From an uncultured Opitutaceae bacterium (GTDB lineage Bacteria > Verrucomicrobiota > Verrucomicrobiia > Opitutales > Opitutaceae): DNA of 53,010 bases. The translations under genes and the position numbers were made by a program. The stretch spans positions 1 to 53,010 of the forward strand of contig CAITEC010000115.1 in assembly GCA_903891325.1 (NCBI GenBank), read 5' to 3'. This document shows, piece after piece, positions 1-9,123 of the stretch. Positions within the stretch are counted from its first letter, which is position 1. Every line of letters starts with the position of its first letter. Below the pieces are notes generated by a model. It made no database searches. It saw only the letters and a list, made by a program, of their open reading frames with translations, and had not been told where the DNA came from.

Positions 1-43
1 CCATCAGCTTGGCAACAGACCGTTGGAAGGGGGTTAGCGGCAT
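1..43 (-). CDS. Partial nucleotidyltransferase-like (AbiEii/DUF6036-type) protein, 5' end only
   Basis: An ATG at 43 on the minus strand opens a frame that runs off the window edge. Only 14 residues are visible, MPLTPFQRSVAKLM. An LTPFQ-type N-terminus followed by a helix is, from memory, typical of AbiEii/DUF6036 nucleotidyltransferase toxins, which are usually followed by a SYVAGG-like motif that would lie outside the window. The start overlaps the stop of the upstream 34-312 gene by 10 nt, so the two are translationally coupled like a two-gene toxin-antitoxin cassette. The family call rests on very few residues and is tentative. Confidence 0.35.
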   Translation of the reverse strand, partial: MPLTPFQRSVAKLM

Positions 44-312
44 AGCAGCGATTGGATGCGGGCAGCCCGCTGCCACGCGCGTCGATTTCCGTTGCGACGC
101 AGTTGCTCGGCGACCCAAGGGACCCTATCCGGGGTGATAATCTGGTCGCTGAACGGCCAGAAGCAGTGCACGCGAAAATCCCGGTAGGCTTGCCGCGCCA
201 GGCGCACGGCGACCATGAGCCGGGCCTGTTCCGGGGAAAGCGTCCGGCGGCTTTTCAAGCCGCCCTTGCGCCCAATGGCGGACATATAGGAGCGGATGGA
301 CTTGGGAAGCAT
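34..312 (-). CDS. Small conserved hypothetical protein, partner of the downstream nucleotidyltransferase-like gene
   Basis: This is a 92-residue basic protein with an N-terminal segment SAIGRKGGLKSRRTLSPEQA, then RQAYRDFRVHCFWPFS and a Trp/Arg-rich C-terminus. The GRKGG stretch resembles small nucleic-acid-binding or partner proteins, but I do not recognise a named family with confidence. It is coupled to the next minus-strand gene by a 10-nt overlap (ATGCCGCTAA), which suggests co-production at a fixed ratio. The start could instead be the second Met, nine codons in (MSAIGRKGG). No clear Shine-Dalgarno sequence precedes either candidate. The function may be that of an antitoxin or partner, which is inference from position only. 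Confidence 0.5.
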   Translation of the reverse strand: MLPKSIRSYMSAIGRKGGLKSRRTLSPEQARLMVAVRLARQAYRDFRVHCFWPFSDQIITPDRVPWVAEQLRRNGNRRAWQRAARIQSLLCR

Positions 313-588
313 TCCAATACCGTAAGCCGCTTATGTTAGTTTGCAACCACTGAAATTCAGTCGGCGATCGAAAAGGGCCACGGGGTCGGGCTCTGAATTC
401 TGTAATTTTCCGCCAGCCGGGCCCCAGGATTACAGATTTCAGGGACCCTTTCTGAATGCCGCCATGAAGGGTCGCTTCCGTGGCGCTGCATGCGAACGGA
501 CAGGTCGGCATGGGTTGCGACAGCCACGGGTCAATGACGACGTTTATCTTGATCCGCCGGTGAATCGACCGTCCAATTCGACGCTTCG
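313..588. other. Intergenic stretch with one short dispersed motif
   Basis: This is a 276-nt gap between divergent genes. I see no convincing coding frame, RNA gene or strong terminator. The only notable content is the 27-nt motif at 384-410, described separately. Confidence 0.5.
384..410 (+). repeat. Short dispersed motif copy 1 (GGTCGGGCTCTGAATTC...)
   Basis: The 27 bases match 2970-2996 at 23 positions, and their first 17 bases match the reverse complement of 7839-7855 at 15 positions. All copies are intergenic. They resemble small palindromic or REP-type remnants. Mobility is not shown. Confidence 0.4.
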
Positions 589-1521
589 ATGCTCTACCGA
601 ATCCTTGGAAAAACCGGGCTGAAGGTCTCGGCCCTCGGCTTCGGGGGATCTTCGCTCGGGGGCGCCTTTGGCGGGATAGACGAGCAAAAGGGCATTCGCT
701 CCGTTCATGTCGCGCTGGATCGCGGCATCAACCTGATCGACACCGCGCCCTATTACGGGGCCACCCGCGCGGAGACGGTGCTCGGCAAGGCCCTAAAGGG
801 CGTAAGCCGCGACCGTTACGTCCTTGCCACAAAGGTATCCCGATATGGCGCCAATGACTTCGACTTCAGCGCGGGTCGGGTTGCGAGAAGCATCGATGAG
901 AGCCTGGCCCGGCTCGGGGTCGATTGCGTGGATGTCATCCAGGTCCACGACATCGAATTCGGCGAGATTCGGCAGATCGTGGAGGAAACGATCCCCGCGC
1001 TTTATCGGATCAAGGAGGCAGGCAAGGCTCGCTTTGTGGGCATCACCGGACTCCACCCGCACCTCTTCAGGCAGGTCATGGATCGGGTGGAGGTGGACCA
1101 GGTCCAGTCATACTGTCACCTGGCGCTCAACGACACGGCGCTGGCCGATCTGCTTCCCTACCTGAAGGAAAAGGAGGTGGGGATCTTCAATTCGGCCCCC
1201 CTTGCCATGCGGCTCCTGAGCGACAGGGGGCCGCCCGACTGGCATCCGGCGCCGGCCGCGTTGAGGGAGCGCTGCGCCGTCGCGGCGCGTTACTGCCGCG
1301 AACGAGGGGCCGACCTGGGCCGGCTCGCCCTGCAGTACAGCGTGGCCCAGCCGGACGTCCACAGCACGATCGTCGGCACCGCGGATCCCCTGAGGGTGGA
1401 GCAGAATATCCGGGATGCGTTCGAGCCGCTGGATCCAAGGCTCCTCGAGGGAGTGCTCGCCATACTGAAGCCCGTGCACAACCTCTCGTGGAGCAGCGGC
1501 CGCCCCGAGAACAATCCGTGA
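589..1521 (+). CDS. Aldo/keto reductase, L-fucose / L-galactose dehydrogenase type
   Basis: A 310-residue cytoplasmic NAD(P)-dependent aldo/keto reductase. The catalytic tetrad is visible as D51 and Y56 (IDTAPYYG), K82 (ATKVSRYG) and H120 ([10 protein letters not shown]). The [24 protein letters not shown] and SYCHLALND segments and the GPPDWHPA motif are those of plant L-galactose dehydrogenase and bacterial L-fucose dehydrogenase. The expected reaction is oxidation of L-fucose or L-galactose to the lactone. It is followed 13 nt later by a zinc dehydrogenase and then by a FucU/RbsD mutarotase, which fits a non-phosphorylating deoxysugar oxidation route. The exact substrate, L-fucose versus L-galactose, cannot be read from sequence. 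Confidence 0.88.
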   Translation: MLYRILGKTGLKVSALGFGGSSLGGAFGGIDEQKGIRSVHVALDRGINLIDTAPYYGATRAETVLGKALKGVSRDRYVLATKVSRYGANDFDFSAGRVARSIDESLARLGVDCVDVIQVHDIEFGEIRQIVEETIPALYRIKEAGKARFVGITGLHPHLFRQVMDRVEVDQVQSYCHLALNDTALADLLPYLKEKEVGIFNSAPLAMRLLSDRGPPDWHPAPAALRERCAVAARYCRERGADLGRLALQYSVAQPDVHSTIVGTADPLRVEQNIRDAFEPLDPRLLEGVLAILKPVHNLSWSSGRPENNP

Positions 1522-1534
1522 AACCCATCGCCCC

Positions 1535-2551
1535 ATGAAGGCCCTGCGCATCGATGCCGTCGGCCGTTTTTCGTACGTGGAAATCGAAAGGCCCCGCCCG
1601 CGTCCGGGCGAGGTTCTTCTTCAGGTCAGGCGTGTGGGCTACTGCGGATCCGACCTGAGCACCTTTCGCGGGTTGAATCCGCTGGTAACCTATCCGCGAA
1701 TTCCGGGGCACGAGGTGGCCGCCGTCATCGCCGAGACGACCGAGGGCGTCCCTCCCGGCCTCAAGCCGGGCATGGCCGTCACGGCTCTCCCCTATACCGC
1801 GTGCGGGAAATGCCCGTCCTGCCGTTCGGGGCGGGCCAACGCCTGCCAGCACAACGAGACCATGGGGGTGCAGCGCGACGGCGCGCTCGCGGAGTTCATC
1901 ACCGTGCCCTGGGAAAAGATCCTCGCTGCGCCGTTGTCGCTGAGCGAGTTGGCGCTGGTCGAGCCGCTGTCGGTGGGTTTCCACGCGGTTTCAAGGGCGC
2001 GCGTCACGGCTCAGGATTCCGTCCTGGTCTTTGGTTGCGGCATGATCGGCCTCGGGGCGATCGCGGCCGCGGGACTTCATCGCGGCGCCCGGGTGATCGC
2101 GGTCGACATTGAGGCAGGGAAGCTTGCCCTGGCCCGGAAGGCCGGGGCCGCCCACACGATCAATTCGGGCACCGAGAATCTTCACGAGCGACTCGTGGAA
2201 TTGACCGGCGACGGGCCGGGGGTTGCAATCGAGGCCGTTGGCACGCCCGCCACGTACCAGGCTGCCGTCAGCGAGGTCGCATTTGCAGGACGCGTGGTTT
2301 ACATCGGCTACTCGAAGGCCCCCGTGAGCTATGACACGAAGAATTTTGTCTTGAAGGAGCTCGATATTCTTGGTTCGCGAAACGCCACGCCGGCCGACTT
2401 CAGCGATGTCGTCCAGTTCCTCATTGGCGGACGCTATCCGTCGTCGGAAACGGTAACCCGAACTGTTTCCTGGGGGGAGGCCGGCGAGGCGCTCAAGGCC
2501 TGGTCCGAGAGCCCGGGCAGCATAACAAAAATCCAAGTCGAGGTAACCTGA
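1535..2551 (+). CDS. Zinc-dependent medium-chain alcohol dehydrogenase, sugar-acid/polyol type
   Basis: A 338-residue MDR-family dehydrogenase. The N-terminal GroES-like domain has the catalytic zinc motifs YCGSDL and GHE, and the structural-zinc cluster [15 protein letters not shown]. The Rossmann domain carries [13 protein letters not shown] followed by an acidic residue in VDIEAGK, suggesting NAD preference. The closest relatives I recognise are L-gulonate/L-galactonate 5-dehydrogenase and threonine dehydrogenase-like proteins. Sitting between an L-fucose-type dehydrogenase and a mutarotase, it probably oxidises an acid intermediate of the same pathway. That pathway role is inferred from context. 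Confidence 0.82.
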   Translation: MKALRIDAVGRFSYVEIERPRPRPGEVLLQVRRVGYCGSDLSTFRGLNPLVTYPRIPGHEVAAVIAETTEGVPPGLKPGMAVTALPYTACGKCPSCRSGRANACQHNETMGVQRDGALAEFITVPWEKILAAPLSLSELALVEPLSVGFHAVSRARVTAQDSVLVFGCGMIGLGAIAAAGLHRGARVIAVDIEAGKLALARKAGAAHTINSGTENLHERLVELTGDGPGVAIEAVGTPATYQAAVSEVAFAGRVVYIGYSKAPVSYDTKNFVLKELDILGSRNATPADFSDVVQFLIGGRYPSSETVTRTVSWGEAGEALKAWSESPGSITKIQVEVT

Positions 2552-2562
2552 CGCAAAAAATT

Positions 2563-2952
2563 ATGCTCAAGAACGGCATCATCAATCCCGGGATCCTGCA
2601 CCTGCTGAGCCGGATTCGGCACACCAACACGCTGGTCATCGCCGATGCCAGATTCCCGTTCTGGCCGCAGATCGAGACGGTGGACGTTTCGATCGTCGAG
2701 GGGCTTCCCACCGTGCTCCAGGTGCTCGATGCGATCCGGCTTAATTTCACGATTGGGCGCGCCTGGGCCGCCCAGGAATTCCTGAAGGCCAACGATCCGG
2801 CGGCGCAGGCCGAACTGCGCAGGCGACTTGACGGCATCCCCCTCGACTTCGAGCCGCACGCGGAATTCAAGCTGCGGGTTCCGCGCGCAATCGGCCTGAT
2901 TCGCACCGGTTGCCCGGTGCCCTACTCGAACCTGATCATCGAATCCGCCTAG
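2563..2952 (+). CDS. RbsD/FucU family sugar mutarotase
   Basis: A 129-residue protein of the RbsD/FucU fold. It starts MLKNGIINPGILHLLSRIRHTNTLVIADARFPFWP, where the early His and the Asp of IADA match the FucU sugar-binding site. The C-terminal PYSNLIIESA corresponds to the family's YxN motif. These enzymes interconvert alpha and beta anomers of fucose or ribose in the cytoplasm and feed the correct anomer to a dehydrogenase. The gene starts 11 nt after the zinc dehydrogenase and ends the apparent three-gene operon. Fucose is the likelier substrate, given the first gene. Confidence 0.85.
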   Translation: MLKNGIINPGILHLLSRIRHTNTLVIADARFPFWPQIETVDVSIVEGLPTVLQVLDAIRLNFTIGRAWAAQEFLKANDPAAQAELRRRLDGIPLDFEPHAEFKLRVPRAIGLIRTGCPVPYSNLIIESA

Positions 2953-2969
2953 GCTCGTGGTCGCGAGTT

Positions 2970-2996
2970 GGTCAGGCTCTGACTTCTCTATTTTTC
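2970..2996 (+). repeat. Short dispersed motif copy 2
   Basis: GGTCAGGCTCTGACTTC and the bases that follow match copy 1 at 23 of 27 positions. It lies 18 nt after the mutarotase stop, between convergent genes, so it could take part in transcription ending. It has no obvious U-tract. Confidence 0.4.
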
Positions 2997-3014
2997 AGGC
3001 GACCGGGGCCGGGA

Positions 3015-3809
3015 TCATTTCGGCGGCCCCCACGTCCAGTAGAGGCCGAGGTACCATAGGAGGTGCCGATCCCCGGAAATCGAGCGGCCGGCACTGAACA
3101 GCAAATTGGAGTTCTCGGAAAACTTCACATATCCGCCGGCATTGGACGCGAGGAAGCCCCGGTCGTTGGTCGTGTCGGCACCCTGTCGAAAGAGTTCGGT
3201 TCCGAGCGTGAGGTACTTGCCGATATCCCGCTGGACGAGCCATCCCGCAAAGCCGTAGTTGCGCTGCCCCGGAGCCGAGTTAAGCGCCACCCCGCCTCCG
3301 CCATAGGTCGTCCACGGGCCCCAGCTTTTTTGAAGCCAAAGCGGCAGTCGATACCAGGTCCGACCGTTGCCCAAGCCCCGTGAACGGGCGCCCGTTGCCA
3401 ATTCGGCCATCGGGAAGACCCCCACCTGCGGCAAAGTGTCGGTCTCATTCACCAGGCGGTACTTGATCCCCAGTTCAGTGTCTCCGTAGCCGGAAGTCCA
3501 GGTCGTCCCCGGTGTGGACAGGTCGGCGATCGGGGCAATTAGGTGGATCTGCGTGTTCGCGGCGATGCCGTAGTTCAATTCGACTGCCGGGGCGGAAATT
3601 GAGTCTCCTGCGGCAGTTCGATCTCCCAGGGCAAAGAAATAGAATTCCCAATGATAGAGGTCGACCGGCTCCGGATCATCCGTGAGAAACGGTGGCCCGG
3701 CCCGCAACGAGACCTGGGCGAGAAGGACAAGGCCAAGGGCGATGACGCAGTGCTTATGGGATCTCAAAAACAGGGATGAAGCGAAAAAAGCCATCCGCCT
3801 GTCACCCAT
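3015..3809 (-). CDS. Outer-membrane beta-barrel transporter-like protein
   Basis: A 264-residue protein with an N-terminal signal peptide (basic region RSHKH, hydrophobic CVIALGLVLLAQVSL, cut near RAG). It is followed by GPPFLTDDPEPVDLYHWEFYFF, an N-terminus I associate with conserved barrel proteins in the phenol MetA/transporter group. The rest alternates polar and aromatic residues with many Gly/Trp/Tyr turns (TSGYGDTELGIKYRL, YGFAGWLVQRDIGK) and ends LYWTWGPPK. The predicted location is the outer membrane. The substrate is unknown. Starts at 3809 or 3794 both keep the signal peptide. The gene is convergent with the fucose set. Confidence 0.65.
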   Translation of the reverse strand: MGDRRMAFFASSLFLRSHKHCVIALGLVLLAQVSLRAGPPFLTDDPEPVDLYHWEFYFFALGDRTAAGDSISAPAVELNYGIAANTQIHLIAPIADLSTPGTTWTSGYGDTELGIKYRLVNETDTLPQVGVFPMAELATGARSRGLGNGRTWYRLPLWLQKSWGPWTTYGGGGVALNSAPGQRNYGFAGWLVQRDIGKYLTLGTELFRQGADTTNDRGFLASNAGGYVKFSENSNLLFSAGRSISGDRHLLWYLGLYWTWGPPK

Positions 3810-3954
3810 GGCGAATTATCCCGTTTTAGCAATCTGGGGCGAGCAGTAGGGAGTTGGGACATGACCCGCCGGGATGGCCCAATGGGCCGCTAGGGATACA
3901 CCCCATAGGGCACGGAGTCCAAATCCAATACCATGCCACCGGAGGACCATCCCT

Positions 3955-5079
3955 TTGAAACCAGTCATTTCCATCAAACATCACGCGCACAAACTCTTTC
4001 AGCCCTTCCAGCTGAAGTCCCTCAGGCTCAGGAATCGGATCGTCATGGCTCCGATGACACGCTCTTTCTCTCCCGGAGGCGTCCCGGGCCCAAACGTGGC
4101 GGATTATTATGACCGCCGCGCGGTGGACGAAGTCGGGCTGATCATTTCGGAGGGCACCGTGGTCAATCGACCGGCGTCGTCCAACGACCCCGATATTCCC
4201 CATTTTTACGGGGATAAGCCGCTCCTTGGCTGGAAGGCTGTGATCGACAAGGTGCATTTGGACGGCGGCGTCATGGCTCCGCAGCTCTGGCATATGGGCG
4301 TGGTCGCTCCGAAGAACACCGGCTGGTTGCCGCCCGCTCCGTTTGAGGGCCCGTCGGGCTACGTCGCGCCCGGCAAGATCGGCGGCGTCGCCATGACGGA
4401 GAACGCTATTGCCGACACGATCAGGGCCTTTGCGCAGGCGGCGGCGGATGCCAAGGCGCTGGGGTTTGATGCGGTGGAAATCCACGGCGCCCATGGCTAT
4501 TTGATCGACCAGTTCTTCTGGCACCCCACCAACCAGCGCACGGATCGTTACGGCGGGAATACGTTGGCCGAGCGCACTCGCTTCGCCGTGGAAATCATCC
4601 AGGCGATTCGCAGCGCCACCGGCCCGGATTTTCCGATCTGTCTTCGCATCTCGCAATGGAAGCTTCAGGACTATGCGGCAAAACTCGCGGCGACGCCCGC
4701 GGAGATGGAGGCGTGGCTCGTTCCATTGGAGCGGGCGGGAGTCGATATCTTCCATTGCTCCCAACGCCGATTCTGGGAGCCGGAGTTCACCGGCTCCGAT
4801 TTGAACTTTGCCGGGTGGGCCCGGAAGCTGACGGGCAAGGCGTCGATCACGGTTGGCTCAGTCGGGCTCTCCGGGGATTTTCTGGCTGCCTTCAGGGGTG
4901 ATGCCTCGACGCCCAGCCCCCTGGACGAGCTCCTTCGCCGCTACGACCGGGGGGACTTTGACCTGGTTGCCGTTGGCCGCGCGCTGCTCGCCGACCCAGC
5001 CTGGGCCCGCAAGATCGACGAGGGACGTTCGTCCGAATTGCACGGTTTCACCAAGGAGGCGCTCGCCACGCTCTGGTGA
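3955..5079 (+). CDS. NADH:flavin oxidoreductase / Old Yellow Enzyme family
   Basis: A 374-residue FMN-dependent ene-reductase-like TIM barrel. The family motifs are KLFQPFQLKSLRLRNRIVMAPMTR at the N-terminus, PQLWHMG, EIHGAHGYLIDQFFWHPTNQRTDRYGG (substrate and FMN contacts) and VAVGRALLADPAW near the end. I placed the start at TTG 3955, because GGAGG at 3941-3945 sits 9 nt upstream and the protein then begins where the family does. An ATG at 3874 would add 27 unrelated residues. The physiological electron acceptor is unknown. The gene stands alone, with no operon partners. Confidence 0.85.
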   Translation: MKPVISIKHHAHKLFQPFQLKSLRLRNRIVMAPMTRSFSPGGVPGPNVADYYDRRAVDEVGLIISEGTVVNRPASSNDPDIPHFYGDKPLLGWKAVIDKVHLDGGVMAPQLWHMGVVAPKNTGWLPPAPFEGPSGYVAPGKIGGVAMTENAIADTIRAFAQAAADAKALGFDAVEIHGAHGYLIDQFFWHPTNQRTDRYGGNTLAERTRFAVEIIQAIRSATGPDFPICLRISQWKLQDYAAKLAATPAEMEAWLVPLERAGVDIFHCSQRRFWEPEFTGSDLNFAGWARKLTGKASITVGSVGLSGDFLAAFRGDASTPSPLDELLRRYDRGDFDLVAVGRALLADPAWARKIDEGRSSELHGFTKEALATLW

Positions 5080-5227
5080 ACATCGTGCGATGACCTCGTC
5101 GGACCTCGGCCGGCTCGCTGGCGTTCCGAGTTGACAGCAAACTGAGAGGGCAACCTGACCCACTGATTTATCCGCCGGCGGTAGATCAATGTCGTGTTTG
5201 CCCATCGGCGGGAATTATAAGGTAGAT

Positions 5228-7810
5228 ATGACGACGATCGATGACGCCCAATTGCGCCGGCATTTTGATCGGGTCTGTCATGCCCCCCGACAGGCAATTG
5301 GGCGAGCACTCCCACCTCGTGGAGGAGATCGCGCAAGCGCGTTTCGCTTCGCCCCCATCCCGCTCCTGTTCTTTACGCTTCTGCTAATTGGCATGGGCCA
5401 ACCGATTGCTGCGCAGACCATTTATACCCCCTACCATTTCATCACTATCGCCGGGGCGGCTGGGAGCCGTGGCAGCGGGGACGGCCCCGGACCGAACGCG
5501 CGGTTTTATGGTCCCCAGGGATTGGCGGTGGACAGCAGCGGGAATGTCTATGTCGCGGACACCAATAATGCCACGATCCGCGAGATTTCACCGACAGTGT
5601 CCGGTGGAGTCACGACGTGGAGTGTGACGACGCTCGCCGGGTTGGCCGGCGCCCCCGGATTTGCGGACGGAACGCGTGCAGCGGCACGGCTCAATGAACC
5701 GCTCGGTGTGTACGTGGACAGTGGCGGAACGGTGTATGTCGACGATATCCAAGAGGTTAACTACAACATTATTCCGATCAGCTCCTATGACCCAAGGACA
5801 AGCATATCGCCGGAGACGGCCGTTCTCCGGGAAATCGCGCCCGGCGGCGTGATGACCACCCCATTAACCGTCACCGTTACCACCCAAGAGCAGGTCTGCC
5901 TCGCAGCCTGCGTTTACGCGCAGGCGCCGAATGGCAACCAGTTCATCGCCCAGCAAGAGTCCTCACTTTCCGGCAATTATGTCGTGATTCTCGAGTATGG
6001 CAGCAACTTCCCGTGCCCGGGAGCGACGGCGATACTCACAAATTCCGGCCTTCTTTCCGCCGCGCAAGCTGCCCCGGGAATGGTGAACGTGTTGATGAAC
6101 GGCGGCGGCCATGCGGACGGCCCGGGCGGAAGCGCGGGTGAAAATTTCGCCATGGGGCTGGCTGTGGACGGCGCCGGAAACTTATTTGTGGCGGATTCGG
6201 AGAACAACCTCATCCGAAAGGTCACGCGCACGGTGACGGGCGGCGTCGAGTCGTGGTATGCGACCACGCTTGGAGGACTGCCGCTCTCCTCCGGCAGCGC
6301 GGACGGCACCGGTTCCGCGGCGCGATTCAACTTTCCCATCGGCGTGGCCGTGGACACGAGAGGCAACGTCTATGTTTCGGACGCAAACAACAACACCATC
6401 CGGATGGGAATACCCGACGCGGGCCCGGTTGCCGGCAACGGGACGGCGACGACAACTCTCGGCCAGCCCGTGTCATTTGCACTCTCCGCCACGGACGCAT
6501 TTGGGGACCCGGTCACGTATTCGATCACAGGGACAACGGGTGGAATCGCGACTCTGGCGGGCAACCAGGCGACCTTCACGCCGAATGCGATCGGCAACGG
6601 GACGGTCACCTTCACGGCGACGGACGGCTATGTCACGTCGAACACAGGCACAGTCACAATTGCCACCCTGCCTTCCCAGCCGGTGATCACGCTCCAGGCG
6701 AATTCACAGACCGTCGCCAGCGGCCGCAGCGTGGTTTTCAACGCCGTCGCCACCGGCTTTCCCGGGCCGACCTACCAATGGACGCTGAACGGGAGCACAA
6801 CAATTCCCGGTGCGACGGTCACCACGGATGCCATCCTGCTGATCAGCGGCGCGACGGCGGCGGATGATGGCGTCATCGCCTGCACCGCGACCAATTCGGC
6901 CGGGACGGCAACCACGACCGCCAGCCTCTCGGTCGTCGCGTCGCCAAAGCCGGGTTACCTCACAAATATCTCGGCCCGTGGAAACGTGGGGTCCGGATCC
7001 GGCGTCCTCATCGGCGGCTTCGGAATAGTGGGCACGGGCACGAAGACGGTCCTCATCCGCGGCATCGGCCCCGGGCTCAATTACGAGTTTCCCCCGTTCC
7101 CGGGCTATGTCCCCAATCCCCAGTTGGGGCTCTATCTGGGATCCGACCCTGTCAGGACGTCGGGCGGGGCCGTGATTCAAAACGCCGGCTGGGGCACCCC
7201 CGGTTATCCTGGCGCCCCTGCAGAAACCACGGTGGCGGCCGCCATGGCCACGCTGGGCGCCTACTCGCTGCAGGTTGGCTCCCTCGACGCGGCGCTCCTG
7301 GTCGGGCTCCCGATCGGCGGCTCCGCCGGTTACACCGCAGTGGCTTCGGGGGTGGGTGGTGGCACGGGAATAGGGGTTGTGGAAATCTATGACGCAGATT
7401 CGTCAGCGCCCGCCGTTCGCCTCAACAATCTTTCAGCCCGCGGCATTGTGGGCACGGGCGGGAATATCCTTTTCGGCGGCTTCGTCGTCGCCGGCAACAC
7501 GTCTGAAACCGTGCTTCTCCGGGCCATCGGACCCAGCCTGGCGCTCGCTCCTTTTGACCTCACAGGTGTCCTTGCTCAGCCGGTCATCACGCTTTTTTCC
7601 GGAAACACGCCAATTTACTCCAACACCGCCTGGGGCGGCGATTCCGTGCTGGCAACCGTCGAGGCAACCGTTGGCGCGTATGCAATCCCGTCAAACTCAC
7701 TGGACTCCCTCCTGCTTGTAACGCTGCCGCCAGGGAGCTATTCGGTGCAAATCTCCGGGGTCAATGGAGGCACCGGCATCGCGACCGCCGAGATCTACGA
7801 GGTGCAGTAG
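5228..7810 (+). CDS. Large secreted NHL-repeat / Ig-like protein with two RAIGPSL-type beta domains
   Basis: About 860 residues. An unusually long N-region precedes a hydrophobic signal (PIPLLFFTLLLIGMG) ending near AAQ. NHL-like beta-propeller repeats follow (GLAVDSSGNVYVADTNNATIREI, LAVDGAGNLFVADSENNLIRKV, GVAVDTRGNVYVSDANNNTIRM). Next come a cadherin-like segment (GNGTVTFTATDGY) and an Ig-like domain (PTYQWTLNG ... DDGVIACTATNSAG). The C-terminus holds two tandem homologous domains, beginning ISARGNVGSGSGVLIGGF and LSARGIVGTGGNILFGGF and each with an IRGIGPGL/LRAIGPSL motif. This module is frequent in verrucomicrobial exported proteins. ATG 5228 was chosen because AAGG precedes it. ATG 5189 is the alternative. 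The function is unknown, probably surface binding. Confidence 0.75.
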   Translation: MTTIDDAQLRRHFDRVCHAPRQAIGRALPPRGGDRASAFRFAPIPLLFFTLLLIGMGQPIAAQTIYTPYHFITIAGAAGSRGSGDGPGPNARFYGPQGLAVDSSGNVYVADTNNATIREISPTVSGGVTTWSVTTLAGLAGAPGFADGTRAAARLNEPLGVYVDSGGTVYVDDIQEVNYNIIPISSYDPRTSISPETAVLREIAPGGVMTTPLTVTVTTQEQVCLAACVYAQAPNGNQFIAQQESSLSGNYVVILEYGSNFPCPGATAILTNSGLLSAAQAAPGMVNVLMNGGGHADGPGGSAGENFAMGLAVDGAGNLFVADSENNLIRKVTRTVTGGVESWYATTLGGLPLSSGSADGTGSAARFNFPIGVAVDTRGNVYVSDANNNTIRMGIPDAGPVAGNGTATTTLGQPVSFALSATDAFGDPVTYSITGTTGGIATLAGNQATFTPNAIGNGTVTFTATDGYVTSNTGTVTIATLPSQPVITLQANSQTVASGRSVVFNAVATGFPGPTYQWTLNGSTTIPGATVTTDAILLISGATAADDGVIACTATNSAGTATTTASLSVVASPKPGYLTNISARGNVGSGSGVLIGGFGIVGTGTKTVLIRGIGPGLNYEFPPFPGYVPNPQLGLYLGSDPVRTSGGAVIQNAGWGTPGYPGAPAETTVAAAMATLGAYSLQVGSLDAALLVGLPIGGSAGYTAVASGVGGGTGIGVVEIYDADSSAPAVRLNNLSARGIVGTGGNILFGGFVVAGNTSETVLLRAIGPSLALAPFDLTGVLAQPVITLFSGNTPIYSNTAWGGDSVLATVEATVGAYAIPSNSLDSLLLVTLPPGSYSVQISGVNGGTGIATAEIYEVQ

Positions 7811-7828
7811 CCCTGCGGGTTCCCGGCC

Positions 7829-7855
7829 TGACCCTCTCTGAATTCGGAGTCCGAC
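7829..7855 (-). repeat. Short dispersed motif copy 3 (inverted)
   Basis: On the minus strand this reads GGTCGGACTCCGAATTC followed by AGAGAGGGTC. Its first 17 bases match copy 1 at 15 positions. It lies in the 53-nt gap between two convergent genes. Confidence 0.35.
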
Positions 7856-7863
7856 CAAGGGCC

Positions 7864-9039
7864 TCAAGCCCCGATACTATCCCTGATCCGGTCGAGGCGC
7901 CCCAGGTCGGCGTCCGGGGGCACATTGTCGGACACCCCCAGGATCAGGCGGCGGCCGGAGCGCGCTTCCGCAAACAGGTCGTCCAGGTAGGCATCAAAGG
8001 CCCGATCGTCCATGTGCGCCGGAAGCAGGGCCAGTGAGGGAATCCCACCCCACACCGTGGTCCGCGGCCCCATTCCCGCGCGCGCCTCCCGCAGCGTGCA
8101 GCGGGTCATGGGCCGGGGGCAGACTGACTCCGCCACGTCAAACCCGCAGTCCGGATACAGCGGCAGCAGCCTCTCGTTCTCCCCGTCCGTGTGGGTGAGC
8201 AGGAACTTTCCCGCGGCATGCGCGCGACCGGACGCCCGCTTCAGCCACGGCGCAATCTCGTCCTGGAAGAAGCCGGGCCAGGTCAGGTTCTGGTCGTAGT
8301 TCCCGCCCCAGTAGACGACCTCGGCCGCGCAGCCCAGCGCCGCATCAAGAGCCTGGTCGCAGAACGGCTCCATCCTCCCGGCCAGGCGGGTCAGCGCCTC
8401 GCGCTCATCGGCATAGAGGTAGAAAAAATCCTCCTGCGAAACCAGTTCATGGAGGATGAAGTGCATCGGCGAGGCGCCCAGCGGGCCGAACCCGACCGCG
8501 ATCCCCCTTTCGCCTATCCTGCGGTGAAACGCCGCGTAGGCCTCCGGGGTTGGAATCACCACCAGATGCTCGAAAATCTCCCCGATGGCGGCGAAGTCAT
8601 CCGCGGAGCGGATCGGGAAATCCCGGACGAACGGGATGGATATCCCCTCGCGCTTCATCTCGTCGGTGTGCACCAGCGTGAAGCTGATTTCCCCGGTGGA
8701 GGTCAGGATCCGCGTCCGGTAGGCGCCGGGCTCGTGATGAAAGACGATCGGCAGTCCCCGGAGCTCGACCCGGTAGGGGGAGTCCGGGTGATTCTCGATC
8801 CCAAGCCCGCGCAGCGCGAAGTCCCATGGGTCGCGCGCCAGCGTGAAGTCGGCGCGCACCGCGTGGCACGCGACGCCCAGGACATCGGAAATGCCGGCCG
8901 TGTCCAGGCCCCGGAACCGCTCCGGCAGCGTCCCGCGGGCCCTTTGCGCGATGCACCACAGGTCCATCCGGGGCGCCCACGGGATGCGCGCGGTGCCCTC
9001 GCCGCGGATCGCCGCCAGCATCTGTTCACGGTAGTTCAC
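7864..9039 (-). CDS. Uroporphyrinogen decarboxylase family (URO-D/MtaA-like) protein
   Basis: A 391-residue TIM-barrel protein of the URO-D superfamily. The N-terminal NYREQMLAAIRGEGTARIPWAPRMDLW and the later AAGKFLLTHTDGENERLLPLY, CGFDVAESVCPRPM and RRLILGVSDNVPPDADLGRL are the usual landmarks of the methyltransferase/URO-D-like branch. The long insertions argue against classical HemE. Proteins of this branch act in methyl transfer or in uncharacterised catabolic reactions. It uses a GTG start at 9039. No corrinoid partner protein is nearby, so the substrate is unknown. Confidence 0.7.
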   Translation of the reverse strand: MNYREQMLAAIRGEGTARIPWAPRMDLWCIAQRARGTLPERFRGLDTAGISDVLGVACHAVRADFTLARDPWDFALRGLGIENHPDSPYRVELRGLPIVFHHEPGAYRTRILTSTGEISFTLVHTDEMKREGISIPFVRDFPIRSADDFAAIGEIFEHLVVIPTPEAYAAFHRRIGERGIAVGFGPLGASPMHFILHELVSQEDFFYLYADEREALTRLAGRMEPFCDQALDAALGCAAEVVYWGGNYDQNLTWPGFFQDEIAPWLKRASGRAHAAGKFLLTHTDGENERLLPLYPDCGFDVAESVCPRPMTRCTLREARAGMGPRTTVWGGIPSLALLPAHMDDRAFDAYLDDLFAEARSGRRLILGVSDNVPPDADLGRLDRIRDSIGA

Positions 9040-9123
9040 GGAGAGCGACGCCCAAGGTTGGCCTTCCTGGTCCCATCGGTCATGCGAAAGGGGTCATGGT
9101 TCGCGTCGGGCGTTTATTACCGA

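Noticed and set aside
5142..5165. A fourth copy of the short motif upstream of the NHL protein (inverted GGTCAGG)
   Set aside because: Only about seven bases clearly match, so it is too weak to count as a copy.
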